Positions 28,864 through 38,264 of a stretch of DNA of 64,000 bases are shown here, one piece after another. The stretch comes from an uncultured Candidatus Saccharibacteria bacterium (GTDB taxonomy: Bacteria > Patescibacteriota > Saccharimonadia > Saccharimonadales > Saccharimonadaceae). The notes under the pieces were generated by a model. The model searched no databases, was not told the DNA's origin, and saw nothing but the letters and a program-made list of their open reading frames with translations. The stretch is from positions 1-64,000 of the forward strand of contig CAKVAO010000001.1 in NCBI GenBank assembly GCA_934725355.1. The letters run 5' to 3'. Position numbers and translations under genes: made by a program. The stretch's first letter is position 1, and each line of letters begins with the position of its first letter.

Positions 28864-29400
28864 TTACTCCTCTTTATCCACATCAACCATTCCACCAGCC
28901 GCTCGCACTGCATCAGATAGCTCGTTATAAACTCGCTCGCAGTGCGACGCCTTCTCGATTATCATATTTCCGACCATCGTCTGCAGTACCAAGGTACCAA
29001 AGCCAAAAATACTACCTGTCATTCCTGGTATATTATAGCTGATATTCTGAACTTTATTCAAATTCAGATCAATCACCGTTCTATTAAACAATCCCTTCTG
29101 CGTAATCTGACGTATCCGTTCGTTTGTAACAATAAACAGTGAAAAATGCCAGCCAATCCAGTAATGAAAAAATACCAGAATTCCTAACCCCATACCGATT
29201 AGCGGGCCGAACAGTAGATTTATATTATCCTGCCAGATCATAAACGGGATCGACCCAAGTAGAAATAGCAACAGAATCGCGTAAAAGCCCTTGCGCATCA
29301 CAATGATATGTTGATGAAAAGTGAACAACACACGTTCATCAGGGTGTTGTCCTGGGAAATCCAAGTCCTTGTTACCTTCCTGTTTTTTATTTTGGCTCAT
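28864..29400 (-). CDS. Bacterial PH-domain membrane protein
   Basis: 178 aa. Short cytoplasmic start with PGQHPDERVLFTFHQH, two transmembrane helices (about 38-58 and 62-85), then a bPH2 (YdbS-like) domain with the conserved ITNERI-type motif (IVTNERIRQITQKGLFNRTVIDLNLNKVQNI). Function of the family is poorly defined; membrane stress or envelope roles are suggested elsewhere. TGC-TAAAAT ends 7 nt before the ATG, with no ribosome site. Confidence 0.85.
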   Translation of the reverse strand: MSQNKKQEGNKDLDFPGQHPDERVLFTFHQHIIVMRKGFYAILLLFLLGSIPFMIWQDNINLLFGPLIGMGLGILVFFHYWIGWHFSLFIVTNERIRQITQKGLFNRTVIDLNLNKVQNISYNIPGMTGSIFGFGTLVLQTMVGNMIIEKASHCERVYNELSDAVRAAGGMVDVDKEE

Positions 29401-29407
29401 TAACCAT

Positions 29408-29416
29408 ATTTTAGCA
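29408..29416 (-). promoter_or_regulatory. PH-domain gene extended -10, leaderless type
   Basis: Minus-strand TGC-TAAAAT, 7 nt before the ATG at 29400. Confidence 0.5.
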
Positions 29417-29472
29417 CAAATTAACGCATCGCCGACCGCTATTTTACAAAGTTAAACACACGGTATCCTGTA

Positions 29473-29482
29473 GTTTTCCACA
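29473..29482 (+). promoter_or_regulatory. DnaA-box-like 10-mer, copy 3
   Basis: GTTTTCCACA, 58 bp upstream of the -35 of the Xer recombinase gene. Confidence 0.3.
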
Positions 29483-29540
29483 GTTTATTAATTTAGCGTT
29501 ACTACTGATAGATGCGTCGTAAAACGTTAAAATGGCGTTA

Positions 29541-29569
29541 TTGCACGACAATAAGCATTGTGTTACAAT
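29541..29569 (+). promoter_or_regulatory. Xer recombinase promoter, leaderless type
   Basis: -35 TTGCAC (29541-29546), 17 nt, extended -10 TGT-TACAAT (ends 29569), 6 nt, ATG at 29576. A DnaA-box-like 10-mer lies 58 bp upstream of the -35. Confidence 0.6.
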
Positions 29570-29575
29570 ACGGTT

Positions 29576-30565
29576 ATGGATACAAAACAAACACCATCAG
29601 CTAAAGCTACTGTCAGTGGTAATTTATCGAATGACCATTACCTGTCTGACTTAATTATGGACTTCGTCGAGGACGTAGAGGTTGGACGCGGGCGATCACT
29701 TCGCACCGCCGAGAACTATCATCTATACATGGATCGTTTTGCCGAATTTGTTGGCGATATTACCGTCGATCAAATTACCGACGAAACGGTTCGCAAATAT
29801 CGTCTGTGGCTAGCACGCTATGTCGATGACCAAGGCCGCGAGCTATCAACCATCACCCAGAGCTACCACTTGATTGCCCTGCGCAGCTTCCTTAAATATT
29901 GTGCTCAACGCGACATAGCAACCTTGGACGCCGTTAAAATCAGCCTACCAAAAGTACACAAAAAACAGGTTTCATTTCTATTAGCCGAAGAAGTCGCACG
30001 ACTATTCGCCGAAATCGATACCACCACAGAGAACGGTCTGCGTGATAAGGCGATTATGGAGCTACTGTTTTCCGGCGGTTTACGCGTCAGCGAGCTGTGC
30101 AGCCTCGATCGTGATCGCGTTAATACTAAGCGTCGTGAATTTGTCATCCGTGGTAAAGGTGACAAGGATCGACCAATCTTTATCAGCGCCACTGCTGCTA
30201 CTGCAGTTGAACAATATCTTGATTCACGCGTCGATAACCTGAAGCCGCTGTTTTTAAGTAATTCGCGCAACGTTAGTAAGGATGTCCACGCCGAAACAGT
30301 CGCCGAGTCCGAGCGGCGACGGCTCACTCCGCGCTCCGTCCAACGTATCGTTAAAAGTTATGCAATGAAAGCCGGCATCACTAAACATGTTTCGCCACAC
30401 ACCCTACGCCACTCATTTGCAACCGACCTGTTAATGAATGGCGCTGATCTACGCTCGGTACAGTCTATGTTAGGACACGCAAACATCGCCACGACCCAGA
30501 TATACACCCACGTCACAGACCCACATCTACGTGAAGTGCACGAGAAGTTCCAAAGCCAATTATAA
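29576..30565 (+). CDS. XerC/XerD-family tyrosine recombinase
   Basis: 329 aa from the ATG at 29576; a TTG six codons upstream lies within the promoter. N-terminal SAM-like core-binding domain (about 30-125) and catalytic domain with R (GGLRVSELC), K (RGKGDKDRPI), H-x-x-R (HTLRHSF), H (LGHANI) and the nucleophile Tyr (TTQIYTHV). It resolves chromosome dimers, probably with the FtsK encoded at 50.4-52.7 kb. It could be the sole Xer of a small genome, so XerC and XerD cannot be distinguished here. Confidence 0.92.
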   Translation: MDTKQTPSAKATVSGNLSNDHYLSDLIMDFVEDVEVGRGRSLRTAENYHLYMDRFAEFVGDITVDQITDETVRKYRLWLARYVDDQGRELSTITQSYHLIALRSFLKYCAQRDIATLDAVKISLPKVHKKQVSFLLAEEVARLFAEIDTTTENGLRDKAIMELLFSGGLRVSELCSLDRDRVNTKRREFVIRGKGDKDRPIFISATAATAVEQYLDSRVDNLKPLFLSNSRNVSKDVHAETVAESERRRLTPRSVQRIVKSYAMKAGITKHVSPHTLRHSFATDLLMNGADLRSVQSMLGHANIATTQIYTHVTDPHLREVHEKFQSQL

Positions 30566-30567
30566 AA

Positions 30568-30596
30568 TATCTACCCCGTTAGAAAGAGGTAGATAG
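30568..30596 (+). terminator. Weak hairpin after the Xer gene
   Basis: ATCTACC/GGTAGAT inverted repeat right after the stop codon, between convergent genes. No T-tract, so termination is uncertain. Confidence 0.3.
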
Positions 30597-30629
30597 ATAC
30601 AGAGCTATAGCCGTGACTAGTATAATTTA

Positions 30630-31958
30630 TTAATCATCCGTGCAGTTGTCGTCACCGTTGTTCCAGCGGACGGTTATATCTTTACAGACTTTACCTGCGG
30701 TATCAATAGCATAGTCCGGCCACCAGTTGTCTAAACTATTATCAGTATTACGCTCAGGCTCTAAACGTGCCTTAATGCGGCTATACGAACTTGCCGATTT
30801 ACCTGTTACATCAACCTCCGGCTGGGTTCCATCAAAGTACAGGACATTGTTTGAACTGCAAACAGACTCGTCCGCTTTACACGCCGTTATGCGAAAATGC
30901 GCATTTTTATAAATTGCATTCAGACGCAAATACCAATCTCGTCTGTCGGTATCTATATCTTGAAACGCTATTGTACAAGCATACGGTCCATCTTTGCTAC
31001 ATTCTGCAACACCGGCAATACTCGGGTGTGCTGTAGTGTTTGGTTCAGTTGAAGCTATATAATCATTGAGATTGATTTTGTCGCCCACACCATACACTCG
31101 GTATCCGTCAGATCCCCAACTAGAAATTTTACGTTCTCTTGTTGGTCGCGCAGTCACAGCACGACTATCTTCGGATAACTTTTGTACCGACACATTACCT
31201 TCTGTCACTGGCACAAACTGCGCCCGCAAAACAGCTGGTACGTTCGAACTATCAAGGCTAAGACCATCAGTTTTCCAATCAGACTTCTTCGGCAATGTTT
31301 TACCGCCCGGCGCAGTCGTCGCAGGTTTGTCGCCATTGCTTGACGTACTGTTATTGTGCCACTGTATAGTAACACGCTTCGCATACGCTCGGTTACCATC
31401 CTTGTCCACTAGACGCAATTGAATAATTGAAGATTGACCTTCTGCCGTCAAAACACCCGTATAATCCTCAGTGCGCGTGGCAAGTTTCAAACACTGATAG
31501 TACTCAATCGCCTTGCCATTTTTATTAGCACCAGTTGTATCGTAAACACGAATTCGCTTACCGCCCTTAGCTGTCTCTAACGCCGTCTTCAAGCCAAATT
31601 GGATTTTTGCTTCGTCCGACGTAGTCATGGCGTCAATCGCTGTGTTACATGTTTGCTGGTCGTATGATTTATTGATAACCCCACTGCATATTTGCCTAGA
31701 CTGGTTCGAGTCAAAATCACCGCTACTATTCATATGTGAATAACAATATTTCAACAGGCGTTTAGCGTCCTCTACACCCGATTCAGCTGCCGCGCGCGCA
31801 CTATAGCTAGTGCTGTCATTGGTCGAGTCCTTTACTGTTGACGTCATAACGTAGGCAAAACCGACTGTCAGTACTGAAAAAACAACCATGAAAATCGATA
31901 CTGTTAAAATCGCCACTTGACCACGCTGATCTGACCATGTAGAATGTTGGTTTTTCAT
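30630..31958 (-). CDS. PilX-like minor pilus component
   Basis: 442 aa. No classical G-F-T-x-x-E leader, but a hydrophobic N-terminal helix starts at about residue 14 (QVAILTVSIFMVVFSVLTVGFAYVM), followed by SYSARAAAESGVEDAKRLL, typical of PilX-type proteins. The rest is a soluble domain with several cysteines and a predicted beta-rich end. Last gene of the four minor-pilin genes, sharing its start with the previous stop. Likely part of the pilus tip initiation complex. Confidence 0.72.
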   Translation of the reverse strand: MKNQHSTWSDQRGQVAILTVSIFMVVFSVLTVGFAYVMTSTVKDSTNDSTSYSARAAAESGVEDAKRLLKYCYSHMNSSGDFDSNQSRQICSGVINKSYDQQTCNTAIDAMTTSDEAKIQFGLKTALETAKGGKRIRVYDTTGANKNGKAIEYYQCLKLATRTEDYTGVLTAEGQSSIIQLRLVDKDGNRAYAKRVTIQWHNNSTSSNGDKPATTAPGGKTLPKKSDWKTDGLSLDSSNVPAVLRAQFVPVTEGNVSVQKLSEDSRAVTARPTRERKISSWGSDGYRVYGVGDKINLNDYIASTEPNTTAHPSIAGVAECSKDGPYACTIAFQDIDTDRRDWYLRLNAIYKNAHFRITACKADESVCSSNNVLYFDGTQPEVDVTGKSASSYSRIKARLEPERNTDNSLDNWWPDYAIDTAGKVCKDITVRWNNGDDNCTDD

Positions 31959-32737
31959 TACTTTTCTACTCCCCTTTCATACACCTGCATACCGATATCC
32001 GCCTTAGCACAGAACGAACCTTTACTAGGCTTGAACTCATCACCGGTATCCTTTTTGTTATTGCCGTTATTATCGATCCAGTCACCACACTGCCAGGCAC
32101 CGCTGTTATCATTATAGTTCACAAATTGGAATTTATCCCCAACTAATTTTACTTTAGATGGCGCATTTACACCTTCGGTCGAAATTACGCCGCTAACTGA
32201 TAACAGCGGAACATTAAGGGCATCCTCTATACCCTGTACGACATTGAATTCCTGCAAGATAGTACCCTTACCGAGCAGAATCATCGTGCCGCTATCACGC
32301 CGAATTAAATCATATCTACTATCGTCGCTACAATAGGCACCTGACTTATCTTGGATGCGAACCAAACGCAACGACGAGTTGGCATCGCCTTCCCCAGCAA
32401 ACCTATTGCGCGGTTGGTGGTCGTTGTCAATCCAGCTTTGCAAATTCCAAGCATAAGTCACACCATTAGCACATAGCCGAGTTACCTCACCGTCCACTGT
32501 CTTAACCTTAGGCGAAGCACTATATTTAACCGTATCAACGATATCCGCATTCATTTGACGCAGTGCTTGATTGACCTGACTCAGCCACACACCCTTATTG
32601 TAAGTACTAATGATACTCAGCATACTAGCCGTCAAAAACAGAATAATAAACGCAATAAACGTTAGTGATAGCGAGACCTCAATAATAGTAAAGCCCGCCG
32701 ATGTTTTACACCTCTTAGCTCTATCCATCCTAGTCAT
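31958..32737 (-). CDS. PilW-like prepilin-type protein
   Basis: 259 aa. Prepilin leader with G-FTIIEVSLSLTFIAFIILFL after a basic stretch (RMDRAKRCKTSAG). C-terminal half has paired cysteines (CGDWIDNNGN..., FCAKAD). Coupled to neighbours by overlapping stop/start codons. Minor pilin of the pilD-led unit. Confidence 0.85.
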   Translation of the reverse strand: MTRMDRAKRCKTSAGFTIIEVSLSLTFIAFIILFLTASMLSIISTYNKGVWLSQVNQALRQMNADIVDTVKYSASPKVKTVDGEVTRLCANGVTYAWNLQSWIDNDHQPRNRFAGEGDANSSLRLVRIQDKSGAYCSDDSRYDLIRRDSGTMILLGKGTILQEFNVVQGIEDALNVPLLSVSGVISTEGVNAPSKVKLVGDKFQFVNYNDNSGAWQCGDWIDNNGNNKKDTGDEFKPSKGSFCAKADIGMQVYERGVEK

Positions 32738-33522
32738 TAGTAGTCCTCCGAAAGCTCATTCTTATGTATGCGATAAGTTTGCGAAATGCGCGCCTCGCCA
32801 TCGCTCTTAGCGCCAAACGGTGTCCAACATGCCTTAACTACAATATCGATATACGGCTCGTTAGCTCTCGCGCCGCCGTACCCCACTGCAGCAGCACCAG
32901 CATCCACCCAGATACCATAACCTGGTTGCGGGTCAGTAATCGACACCGTACTCATGCCTGATCTACCGTCAAACGCATAGTCTTTATTACTCACATGCCC
33001 TCCCCAATACTTAGCGGCTGTCGAACGATTGAAGTCATTAGTACCATTTGCGGTCGCCAGATTATACACCCTAACTGGATGCGCATGATCCTCTGGGTGA
33101 TACTCTAGCCATACACTACCAAGGCTCGAAGTATTAGTGGGTGATGTATAATTGTTAGGCGTTGACGCACCATTTGGGCTATACCAACTCATTCGACACT
33201 TATATGAATTATCCTTTAGCTGCGCGTAATCTGCACCAAAGGCGGCATCCGTGAATACCTTCCACTGTTCAGGGTCATTGCTGCGTATATAGTTAATCAT
33301 CTCAATCTGCGAATTAACTTTCTGTTGCACGGAGGTGTGTTGAGTAGAGTCCATAATAGACAATAGACTGCTATTCATCGTAGTAAAAGTTAATAATGCA
33401 ACAGCACCCAACACAGCCATTGCAATTGCAACTTCAATCAAAGTATCGCCCCGTTCAGTCACGTCGTCCGAAACACCGTTTGCGTAACGAATTCTATACC
33501 AAATTTGTTCAATTTTACTCAT
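32737..33522 (-). CDS. PilV-like prepilin-type protein
   Basis: 261 aa. Leader of about 25 residues, then G-DTLIEVAIAMAVLGAVALL, where Asp replaces the usual Phe at +1, as in PilV/PulI-type minor pilins, and Glu is kept. Soluble C-terminal domain rich in Y, N and G. Translationally coupled to the genes on both sides. Confidence 0.83.
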   Translation of the reverse strand: MSKIEQIWYRIRYANGVSDDVTERGDTLIEVAIAMAVLGAVALLTFTTMNSSLLSIMDSTQHTSVQQKVNSQIEMINYIRSNDPEQWKVFTDAAFGADYAQLKDNSYKCRMSWYSPNGASTPNNYTSPTNTSSLGSVWLEYHPEDHAHPVRVYNLATANGTNDFNRSTAAKYWGGHVSNKDYAFDGRSGMSTVSITDPQPGYGIWVDAGAAAVGYGGARANEPYIDIVVKACWTPFGAKSDGEARISQTYRIHKNELSEDY

Positions 33523-34355
33523 CAGTCGACCTCCACACTACATACACTAAACAACGCCTTAGAATCACTGATAGTTGATCCATTTAAGCCTTCAGCTGGC
33601 GCCGCCGTCTGAATACCCGATGAAGTTGATGCTACCGGAACACACAATGAGCCCGTACTCACGCCCAAGCCGCCCGATCGTAAAGCCAGCACCAGACCGA
33701 GATATGAATTACTGCCTATATTAGAAATCCTCCCACTGGCGCCGTCCAATGTAACATAGGCAAATGTCAAAATCGAGCCATCCAATGGACTACGCAAAAT
33801 TACTAAATTAGCATTTTTATCACCAGGCGTATACTCTCTTTTGCCTCTACATTCTTTGTCGCTACACGCCAGCGTAGTAATAGCCTCACTGCCGTTGGGA
33901 TACAGTTTTTCTATCGGTCGCACACCACGCTCAGCGGAAGGGCTGGTTATTGCAAACAGCGACATGTCTCGTATATTTTCTAAGGCTGTCTTGCTGGCAT
34001 TCGGCCAATCAGGAACAATCGGCTTGCCGATTATATAGCTCGATGTCATGCGGTCGTCCTTAAATTGAATAATTTTACCCATCAGCAGACAGCTCTTGTT
34101 ATTCCCCGCAGACTCATCCCTCAAATCATGCGGATCAACTGCACACAACGAGCTTACACCGCCCACGCGCTGGCTGATGTTAGAACGCACATCGTTATAC
34201 TGTTGCTGAATAAAGGTTCGGGTAGTTTGCAGTGAATTGGTAAAGCGCTGGTTGCCCGACATAACATATAGACTGCCGGCAATCAGCAGTAAACCCGCCG
34301 ACACTGCCATCACCAGGCCGATCTCTACTAATGTGTAGCCACCCTCTCGTTTCAT
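33522..34355 (-). CDS. Prepilin-type minor pilin
   Basis: 277 aa from the second ATG (34355, MKREGGYTLVE). Leader of 6 residues with G-YTLVEIGLVMAVSAGLLLIAG. The upstream ATG (34361) is only 2 nt from the -10 box TGC-TATAAT and would precede the transcription start, so the second is preferred at 8 nt. Three or more cysteines lie in the C-terminal domain. First gene of a four-gene minor pilin unit. Confidence 0.83.
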   Translation of the reverse strand: MKREGGYTLVEIGLVMAVSAGLLLIAGSLYVMSGNQRFTNSLQTTRTFIQQQYNDVRSNISQRVGGVSSLCAVDPHDLRDESAGNNKSCLLMGKIIQFKDDRMTSSYIIGKPIVPDWPNASKTALENIRDMSLFAITSPSAERGVRPIEKLYPNGSEAITTLACSDKECRGKREYTPGDKNANLVILRSPLDGSILTFAYVTLDGASGRISNIGSNSYLGLVLALRSGGLGVSTGSLCVPVASTSSGIQTAAPAEGLNGSTISDSKALFSVCSVEVD

Positions 34356-34363
34356 TACCATAA

Positions 34364-34372
34364 ATTATAGCA
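34364..34372 (-). promoter_or_regulatory. Minor pilin unit extended -10
   Basis: Minus-strand TGC-TATAAT (34372-34364), 8 nt before the ATG at 34355. This decides which of two close ATGs is used. Confidence 0.5.
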
Positions 34373-34394
34373 CAAGCTATTTAAACTCCATAGA

Positions 34395-35228
34395 TTATCG
34401 AACAATTGTCCCCAACCAATCACACAAATAATTACCAAATAGAACCATGGCGAATAGAGTCGCAATCAAAAACGGGCCAAAGGCAATCTGGCTACTAGGT
34501 TTCAGCTTTTTTGTAATCAGTAGTGGTATTACCGACAGCGAGGCAATAGCATTGGAAATTGCTAGCACTGCTAGCGCTAGTTGCCAACTGAGACACAACC
34601 CCACAACAACACCCAGCTTCACATCACCCAAACCAATCCAACGACCACCACTGAATAACCACAGCACACCATACAGACCGGCAACTGGCAACATAGCCAG
34701 TAGTGTATCGCCCAACCAAGTCATAAACACCATATGGTTGATAGCAAAGCTGGCGATCAACGTATAAATTAGCGCCAATGCAATCAGGGGGTACATAATT
34801 TTATTGGGTAACAAATGCCATTTTGCATCGTAAACCAATAACGCCGCCAGCATAATCAGCATGATCAGCCAAACCGCCAGCAAAACAATTAGCCAAGCGC
34901 TACGACCGGCAATTAGCTGTGCTGGCGCAAAGCCAAAAGTAATCGGTAGGAAGTAGAAAGACGTCACGAAGGCAGCACCGAGACCAAGCTCTAGCAGCAA
35001 GGTTGTCCAACCAATCGGTTTTCTACAGTAGCGACACCTTCCGCCGAGGCTAATCCAGCTAATGACGGGTATTAGGTCGAGCGGCGTTAGTTTATGGTGG
35101 CAATGTTCACATTCACTACGCCCCTTCACCCAATCTTTATGATGTTTTAGCCGCCAAGTGAAGGCGCCGACAAACGAGCCGAATATAGCGCCTAAGATAA
35201 ATAAGAATATTGCACAGATAATTACCAT
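34395..35228 (-). CDS. pilD: Prepilin peptidase
   Basis: 277 aa, about seven transmembrane helices. N-terminal methyltransferase domain with two CxxC zinc pairs (CEHCHHKLTPLDLIPVISW and CRYCRKP) and two catalytic aspartates of the A24 protease (LVYDAKWHLLPN and GLGDVKLG). It would process and methylate all prepilins in this window. TGG-TATAAT ends 6 nt before the ATG, right after the pilin terminator, so it has its own predicted leaderless start. Confidence 0.94.
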   Translation of the reverse strand: MVIICAIFLFILGAIFGSFVGAFTWRLKHHKDWVKGRSECEHCHHKLTPLDLIPVISWISLGGRCRYCRKPIGWTTLLLELGLGAAFVTSFYFLPITFGFAPAQLIAGRSAWLIVLLAVWLIMLIMLAALLVYDAKWHLLPNKIMYPLIALALIYTLIASFAINHMVFMTWLGDTLLAMLPVAGLYGVLWLFSGGRWIGLGDVKLGVVVGLCLSWQLALAVLAISNAIASLSVIPLLITKKLKPSSQIAFGPFLIATLFAMVLFGNYLCDWLGTIVR

Positions 35229-35234
35229 AACTGT

Positions 35235-35243
35235 ATTATACCA
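35235..35243 (-). promoter_or_regulatory. pilD extended -10, leaderless type
   Basis: Minus-strand TGG-TATAAT, 6 nt before the ATG at 35228. It sits 10 nt past the major pilin terminator. Confidence 0.6.
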
Positions 35244-35252
35244 GAAACTACT

Positions 35253-35278
35253 AAAACAGTCCCTAGTGGGACTGTTTT
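35253..35278 (-). terminator. Major pilin terminator
   Basis: AAAACAGTCCC (35253-35263) with GGGACTGTTTT (35268-35278), a perfect 11-bp stem with a 4-nt loop, 39 nt past the pilin stop. Confidence 0.75.
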
Positions 35279-35316
35279 AACGTATCTTTACTTGTCTTTA
35301 CGTGTCTTAACTAAGA

Positions 35317-35865
35317 CTAGTTAGCAGTAGTACAAACAGCATCTACACCGTTAGCTGTTTCATTAACGTAGATAACGGCAGCCTGCTTGTTGGTACCTTT
35401 TTTGACACCCTTACCCGCATTTTCAGCGTTATCAGCCTGGGTCATACATGTAGCACCACCAATTACCATAATAGTCTTCATCTGTTCGTCCCTATTGCCA
35501 CCAAGTGCACTAGCAACAGCAGCCGCATCCATTGAAGTTCCTCCAAACGCCTTGAATTTTACACTCTCGGTATTGTTAGATAACTGGCTTAAGTATTTAC
35601 CAATAAAGTTACCTTGGCCTTTGGCGTTTGCATATGAAGTATCATCTGAATGGTTATGCAATGTAACACCTGGGTTATTTGACGTATAACTAGTTACAGC
35701 CTCGGAGACACTACTTGCATCACGCTTACGTGCGTCGTTACGCTGGTTACGCTGTAGTGCAGGCACCGCTAGGAACACCACTAGGAAGATAAGTGCACCA
35801 ACAGCCAGGACTAGAGCAACCTCAATGATGGTAAAACCTTTTTGAGATTTCTGATTTTTAATCAT
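35317..35865 (-). CDS. Type IV pilin, probable major subunit
   Basis: 182 aa. Leader MIKNQKSQKG then FTIIEVALVLAVGALIFL, with Glu at +5. A gene with its own promoter, a leader of about 50 nt carrying a GGGTAGG-like site, and its own strong terminator inside the pilus locus, which suggests much higher expression than its neighbours. C-terminal half has two cysteines for the disulfide loop. Near-identical N-terminal half to the orphan pilin at 24173-24742. Confidence 0.9.
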   Translation of the reverse strand: MIKNQKSQKGFTIIEVALVLAVGALIFLVVFLAVPALQRNQRNDARKRDASSVSEAVTSYTSNNPGVTLHNHSDDTSYANAKGQGNFIGKYLSQLSNNTESVKFKAFGGTSMDAAAVASALGGNRDEQMKTIMVIGGATCMTQADNAENAGKGVKKGTNKQAAVIYVNETANGVDAVCTTAN

Positions 35866-35912
35866 ATAAGTTTACCTACCCTTTCTTTTATTTTAGTTAA
35901 CTTACAGTTATT

Positions 35913-35941
35913 AATATATACTAGTTTATATAAAAGCGCAA
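35913..35941 (-). promoter_or_regulatory. Major pilin promoter
   Basis: Minus strand: TTGCGC (35941-35936), 17 nt, TATATT (35918-35913). The -35 overlaps the gap just past the pilC stop. Confidence 0.6.
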
Positions 35942-35944
35942 GCG

Positions 35945-37150
35945 TTATTCCAACGAAGTTGATAGCGTATAAATCGGCAACAAAACTGCTAGCACGATGA
36001 AGCCAATCATACCTGCCATCACCACCATCAAGATTGGCTCAATCAGGGTCGATATATTATTAATTGCATTGTCCACTTCCTTGTCATAATAGTCGGCAAC
36101 CTTAGCTAACATCGCATCAATACCACCCGACGTCTCACCAATCTTAATCATCTGTGGCACGAACGGTAGGATATAGTCTTGATTTGACAGCGATTCAGAC
36201 AAAGATTTACCGTTCTTTACCTTCCCTGTCGCGCCCAAGATTTCCTCTTTAACGACCACGTTATTAACGGCATCAGCTGAAATTTTTAACGATTCCAACA
36301 TAGAAACACCCGACTTAATCAACGTCTCCATAGTACGCGAGAAGCGTGCCATGTAAAGCTTGCGAAGCAATGGTGCAAACAGTGGTACATTTAACTTTAC
36401 GGTATCAATTGCCTTACGCCCGCCGTCAGTTTTCTTCCATCGGTTAACGAATACAATTAAGCCAGCTATAACCAACAGCGTCAGCCACCAGTACTTAAGA
36501 ATAAAGTCAGCAATACCTTGTAAAATCAAGGTCTGCAGCGGCAGGGTCTTACCCATATCATCGTACAGGCTCTTCACCTGCGGCACCAATGAAACTAGCA
36601 TAAATATCACCACGCCGATAATAACAACCAATACGATGGCTGGGTACATCATAGCACCCTTAATTTTACCTAGCATATCTGAATCATGCTCTAACTGGTT
36701 TGCTAGGCGCTGCAGTGCCTCGTCTAGCGTACCCGAAGTTTCACCTGCCTCAACCAATGCCACATAAACATTATTAAATACATCTGGATACTTTTTAATC
36801 GCCGAAGACAGCGAAGCGCCACCATTAATGCTAGCCACTATATCGCCAGCAATATTCTTCAGTGCAGTACTACTAGTCTGCTCTTGCACGGTTGCCAACG
36901 ACTGCGCAAGTGGCAAACCAGCATTCAGCATAGTCGAGAGCTGACGCGTAAAAATAACCAACTGTTTCGTGCTAACTTTGTTCGTCAGCTTAGCAAGTGG
37001 ACCACTCTGATCGACGGTTTTGATCTCTAGTGGCACAATATGTTGCGCCATCAACAGTCGCGCCGCTGCTGCTTCAGAATTTGCCTGAATAGTCGAGCTA
37101 ACGATTTTATTACTGGCTGTATCACGAGCCTTGTATTTGTATGTCAACAT
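35945..37150 (-). CDS. pilC: Pilus inner-membrane platform protein
   Basis: 401 aa. Two GspF repeats (about 65-190 and 265-390), each followed by membrane helices, three in total. Converts ATPase motion of PilB/PilT into pilin insertion and removal. Follows pilT by 6 nt. Confidence 0.94.
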   Translation of the reverse strand: MLTYKYKARDTASNKIVSSTIQANSEAAAARLLMAQHIVPLEIKTVDQSGPLAKLTNKVSTKQLVIFTRQLSTMLNAGLPLAQSLATVQEQTSSTALKNIAGDIVASINGGASLSSAIKKYPDVFNNVYVALVEAGETSGTLDEALQRLANQLEHDSDMLGKIKGAMMYPAIVLVVIIGVVIFMLVSLVPQVKSLYDDMGKTLPLQTLILQGIADFILKYWWLTLLVIAGLIVFVNRWKKTDGGRKAIDTVKLNVPLFAPLLRKLYMARFSRTMETLIKSGVSMLESLKISADAVNNVVVKEEILGATGKVKNGKSLSESLSNQDYILPFVPQMIKIGETSGGIDAMLAKVADYYDKEVDNAINNISTLIEPILMVVMAGMIGFIVLAVLLPIYTLSTSLE

Positions 37151-37156
37151 TGGCTA

Positions 37157-38221
37157 TTACCCCCTCATCATCCTCTCAAATTCCTCTAGATCTACCGCGT
37201 AATTACGAGCTTCGTCGAAGGTAATTTGCCCACTATGCACTAGTTCAGCCAAGGTGCGATCCATTGACTGCATGCCTTCACGTGCCGACGTCTGAATTAC
37301 CGCATCCAGCTGATGTGTCTTGCCTTCGCGAATGATATTACGGACGGCAGCATTAGCAACCAAGATTTCTGCGGCAACTACACGACCACCGCCAATAGCC
37401 GGAATTAGACGCTGTGAACAAATCGCCTGCAAGATGTTACCCAGCTGAGCCTTGATCTGCGGCTGTTGATGTGGCGGGAAGACGTTAACCATACGGTCAA
37501 TAGACTGTGATGCACTGTTGGTGTGCAGGGTCGCAAACACCAAGTGTCCCGTTTCAGCAATTGTCACAGCAGCTGAGATTGTTTCAAGATCACGCATCTC
37601 ACCAATCAGGACGATATCCGGGTCTTCACGCAAGGCACTACGCAGAGCTGCATTGAAAGAGTAAGTATCATAGTGAACTTCACGCTGTACCACCACCGAG
37701 CGCTTAGATTTATGTGTAAACTCAATTGGGTCTTCGATAGTAATGATGTGTTCAGCCTTCTCGGTATTGATTTTGTCAATTAGGGCGGCTAACGTAGTTG
37801 ACTTACCTGAACCAGTCGGGCCAGTGACCAGCACCAAACCACGTGGGTAATCCGCGAATGACGACACGATACTCGGCAAGCCTAGTTCCTCAATGGTTGG
37901 CATCTCATTTGGAATCAAACGAAAGGCCGCCGCTAAATTGCCCCGCTCGTGGAAGGCGTTAACACGGAAACGACCTAAGCTACCGAACGAGAACGAGAAA
38001 TCGAATTCCTTATCCTTCAATAAGATTTGTTGCTGATCAGAGTCAAGAATGCTAAAAATTAGCTTTTCTGTCATCTCAGACGTCAACGTTGGCGTGTTAG
38101 CAATTGGCGCAAGTGCACCGTCCACGCGCAACATCGGCGGCAGACCAACCTGAATATGCAAATCCGACGCATGCTGATTAATTACTTCTTGCAGTAATAA
38201 TTCAATCCTTACACTATCCAT
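37157..38221 (-). CDS. pilT: Pilus retraction ATPase
   Basis: 354 aa. Walker A GPTGSGKST (134-142), Asp box and GEMRD Walker B, His box LVFATLHTNSA and the C-terminal AIRNLIRE-like motif (AVRNIIREGKTHQLDAVIQTS) that marks PilT. It would retract pili, giving twitching, host pulling or DNA uptake. GGGAGG precedes the ATG. Confidence 0.95.
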   Translation of the reverse strand: MDSVRIELLLQEVINQHASDLHIQVGLPPMLRVDGALAPIANTPTLTSEMTEKLIFSILDSDQQQILLKDKEFDFSFSFGSLGRFRVNAFHERGNLAAAFRLIPNEMPTIEELGLPSIVSSFADYPRGLVLVTGPTGSGKSTTLAALIDKINTEKAEHIITIEDPIEFTHKSKRSVVVQREVHYDTYSFNAALRSALREDPDIVLIGEMRDLETISAAVTIAETGHLVFATLHTNSASQSIDRMVNVFPPHQQPQIKAQLGNILQAICSQRLIPAIGGGRVVAAEILVANAAVRNIIREGKTHQLDAVIQTSAREGMQSMDRTLAELVHSGQITFDEARNYAVDLEEFERMMRG

Positions 38222-38264
38222 ATACCCTCCCTGTTTATCTATATTGTACCATCACACTTATGTT

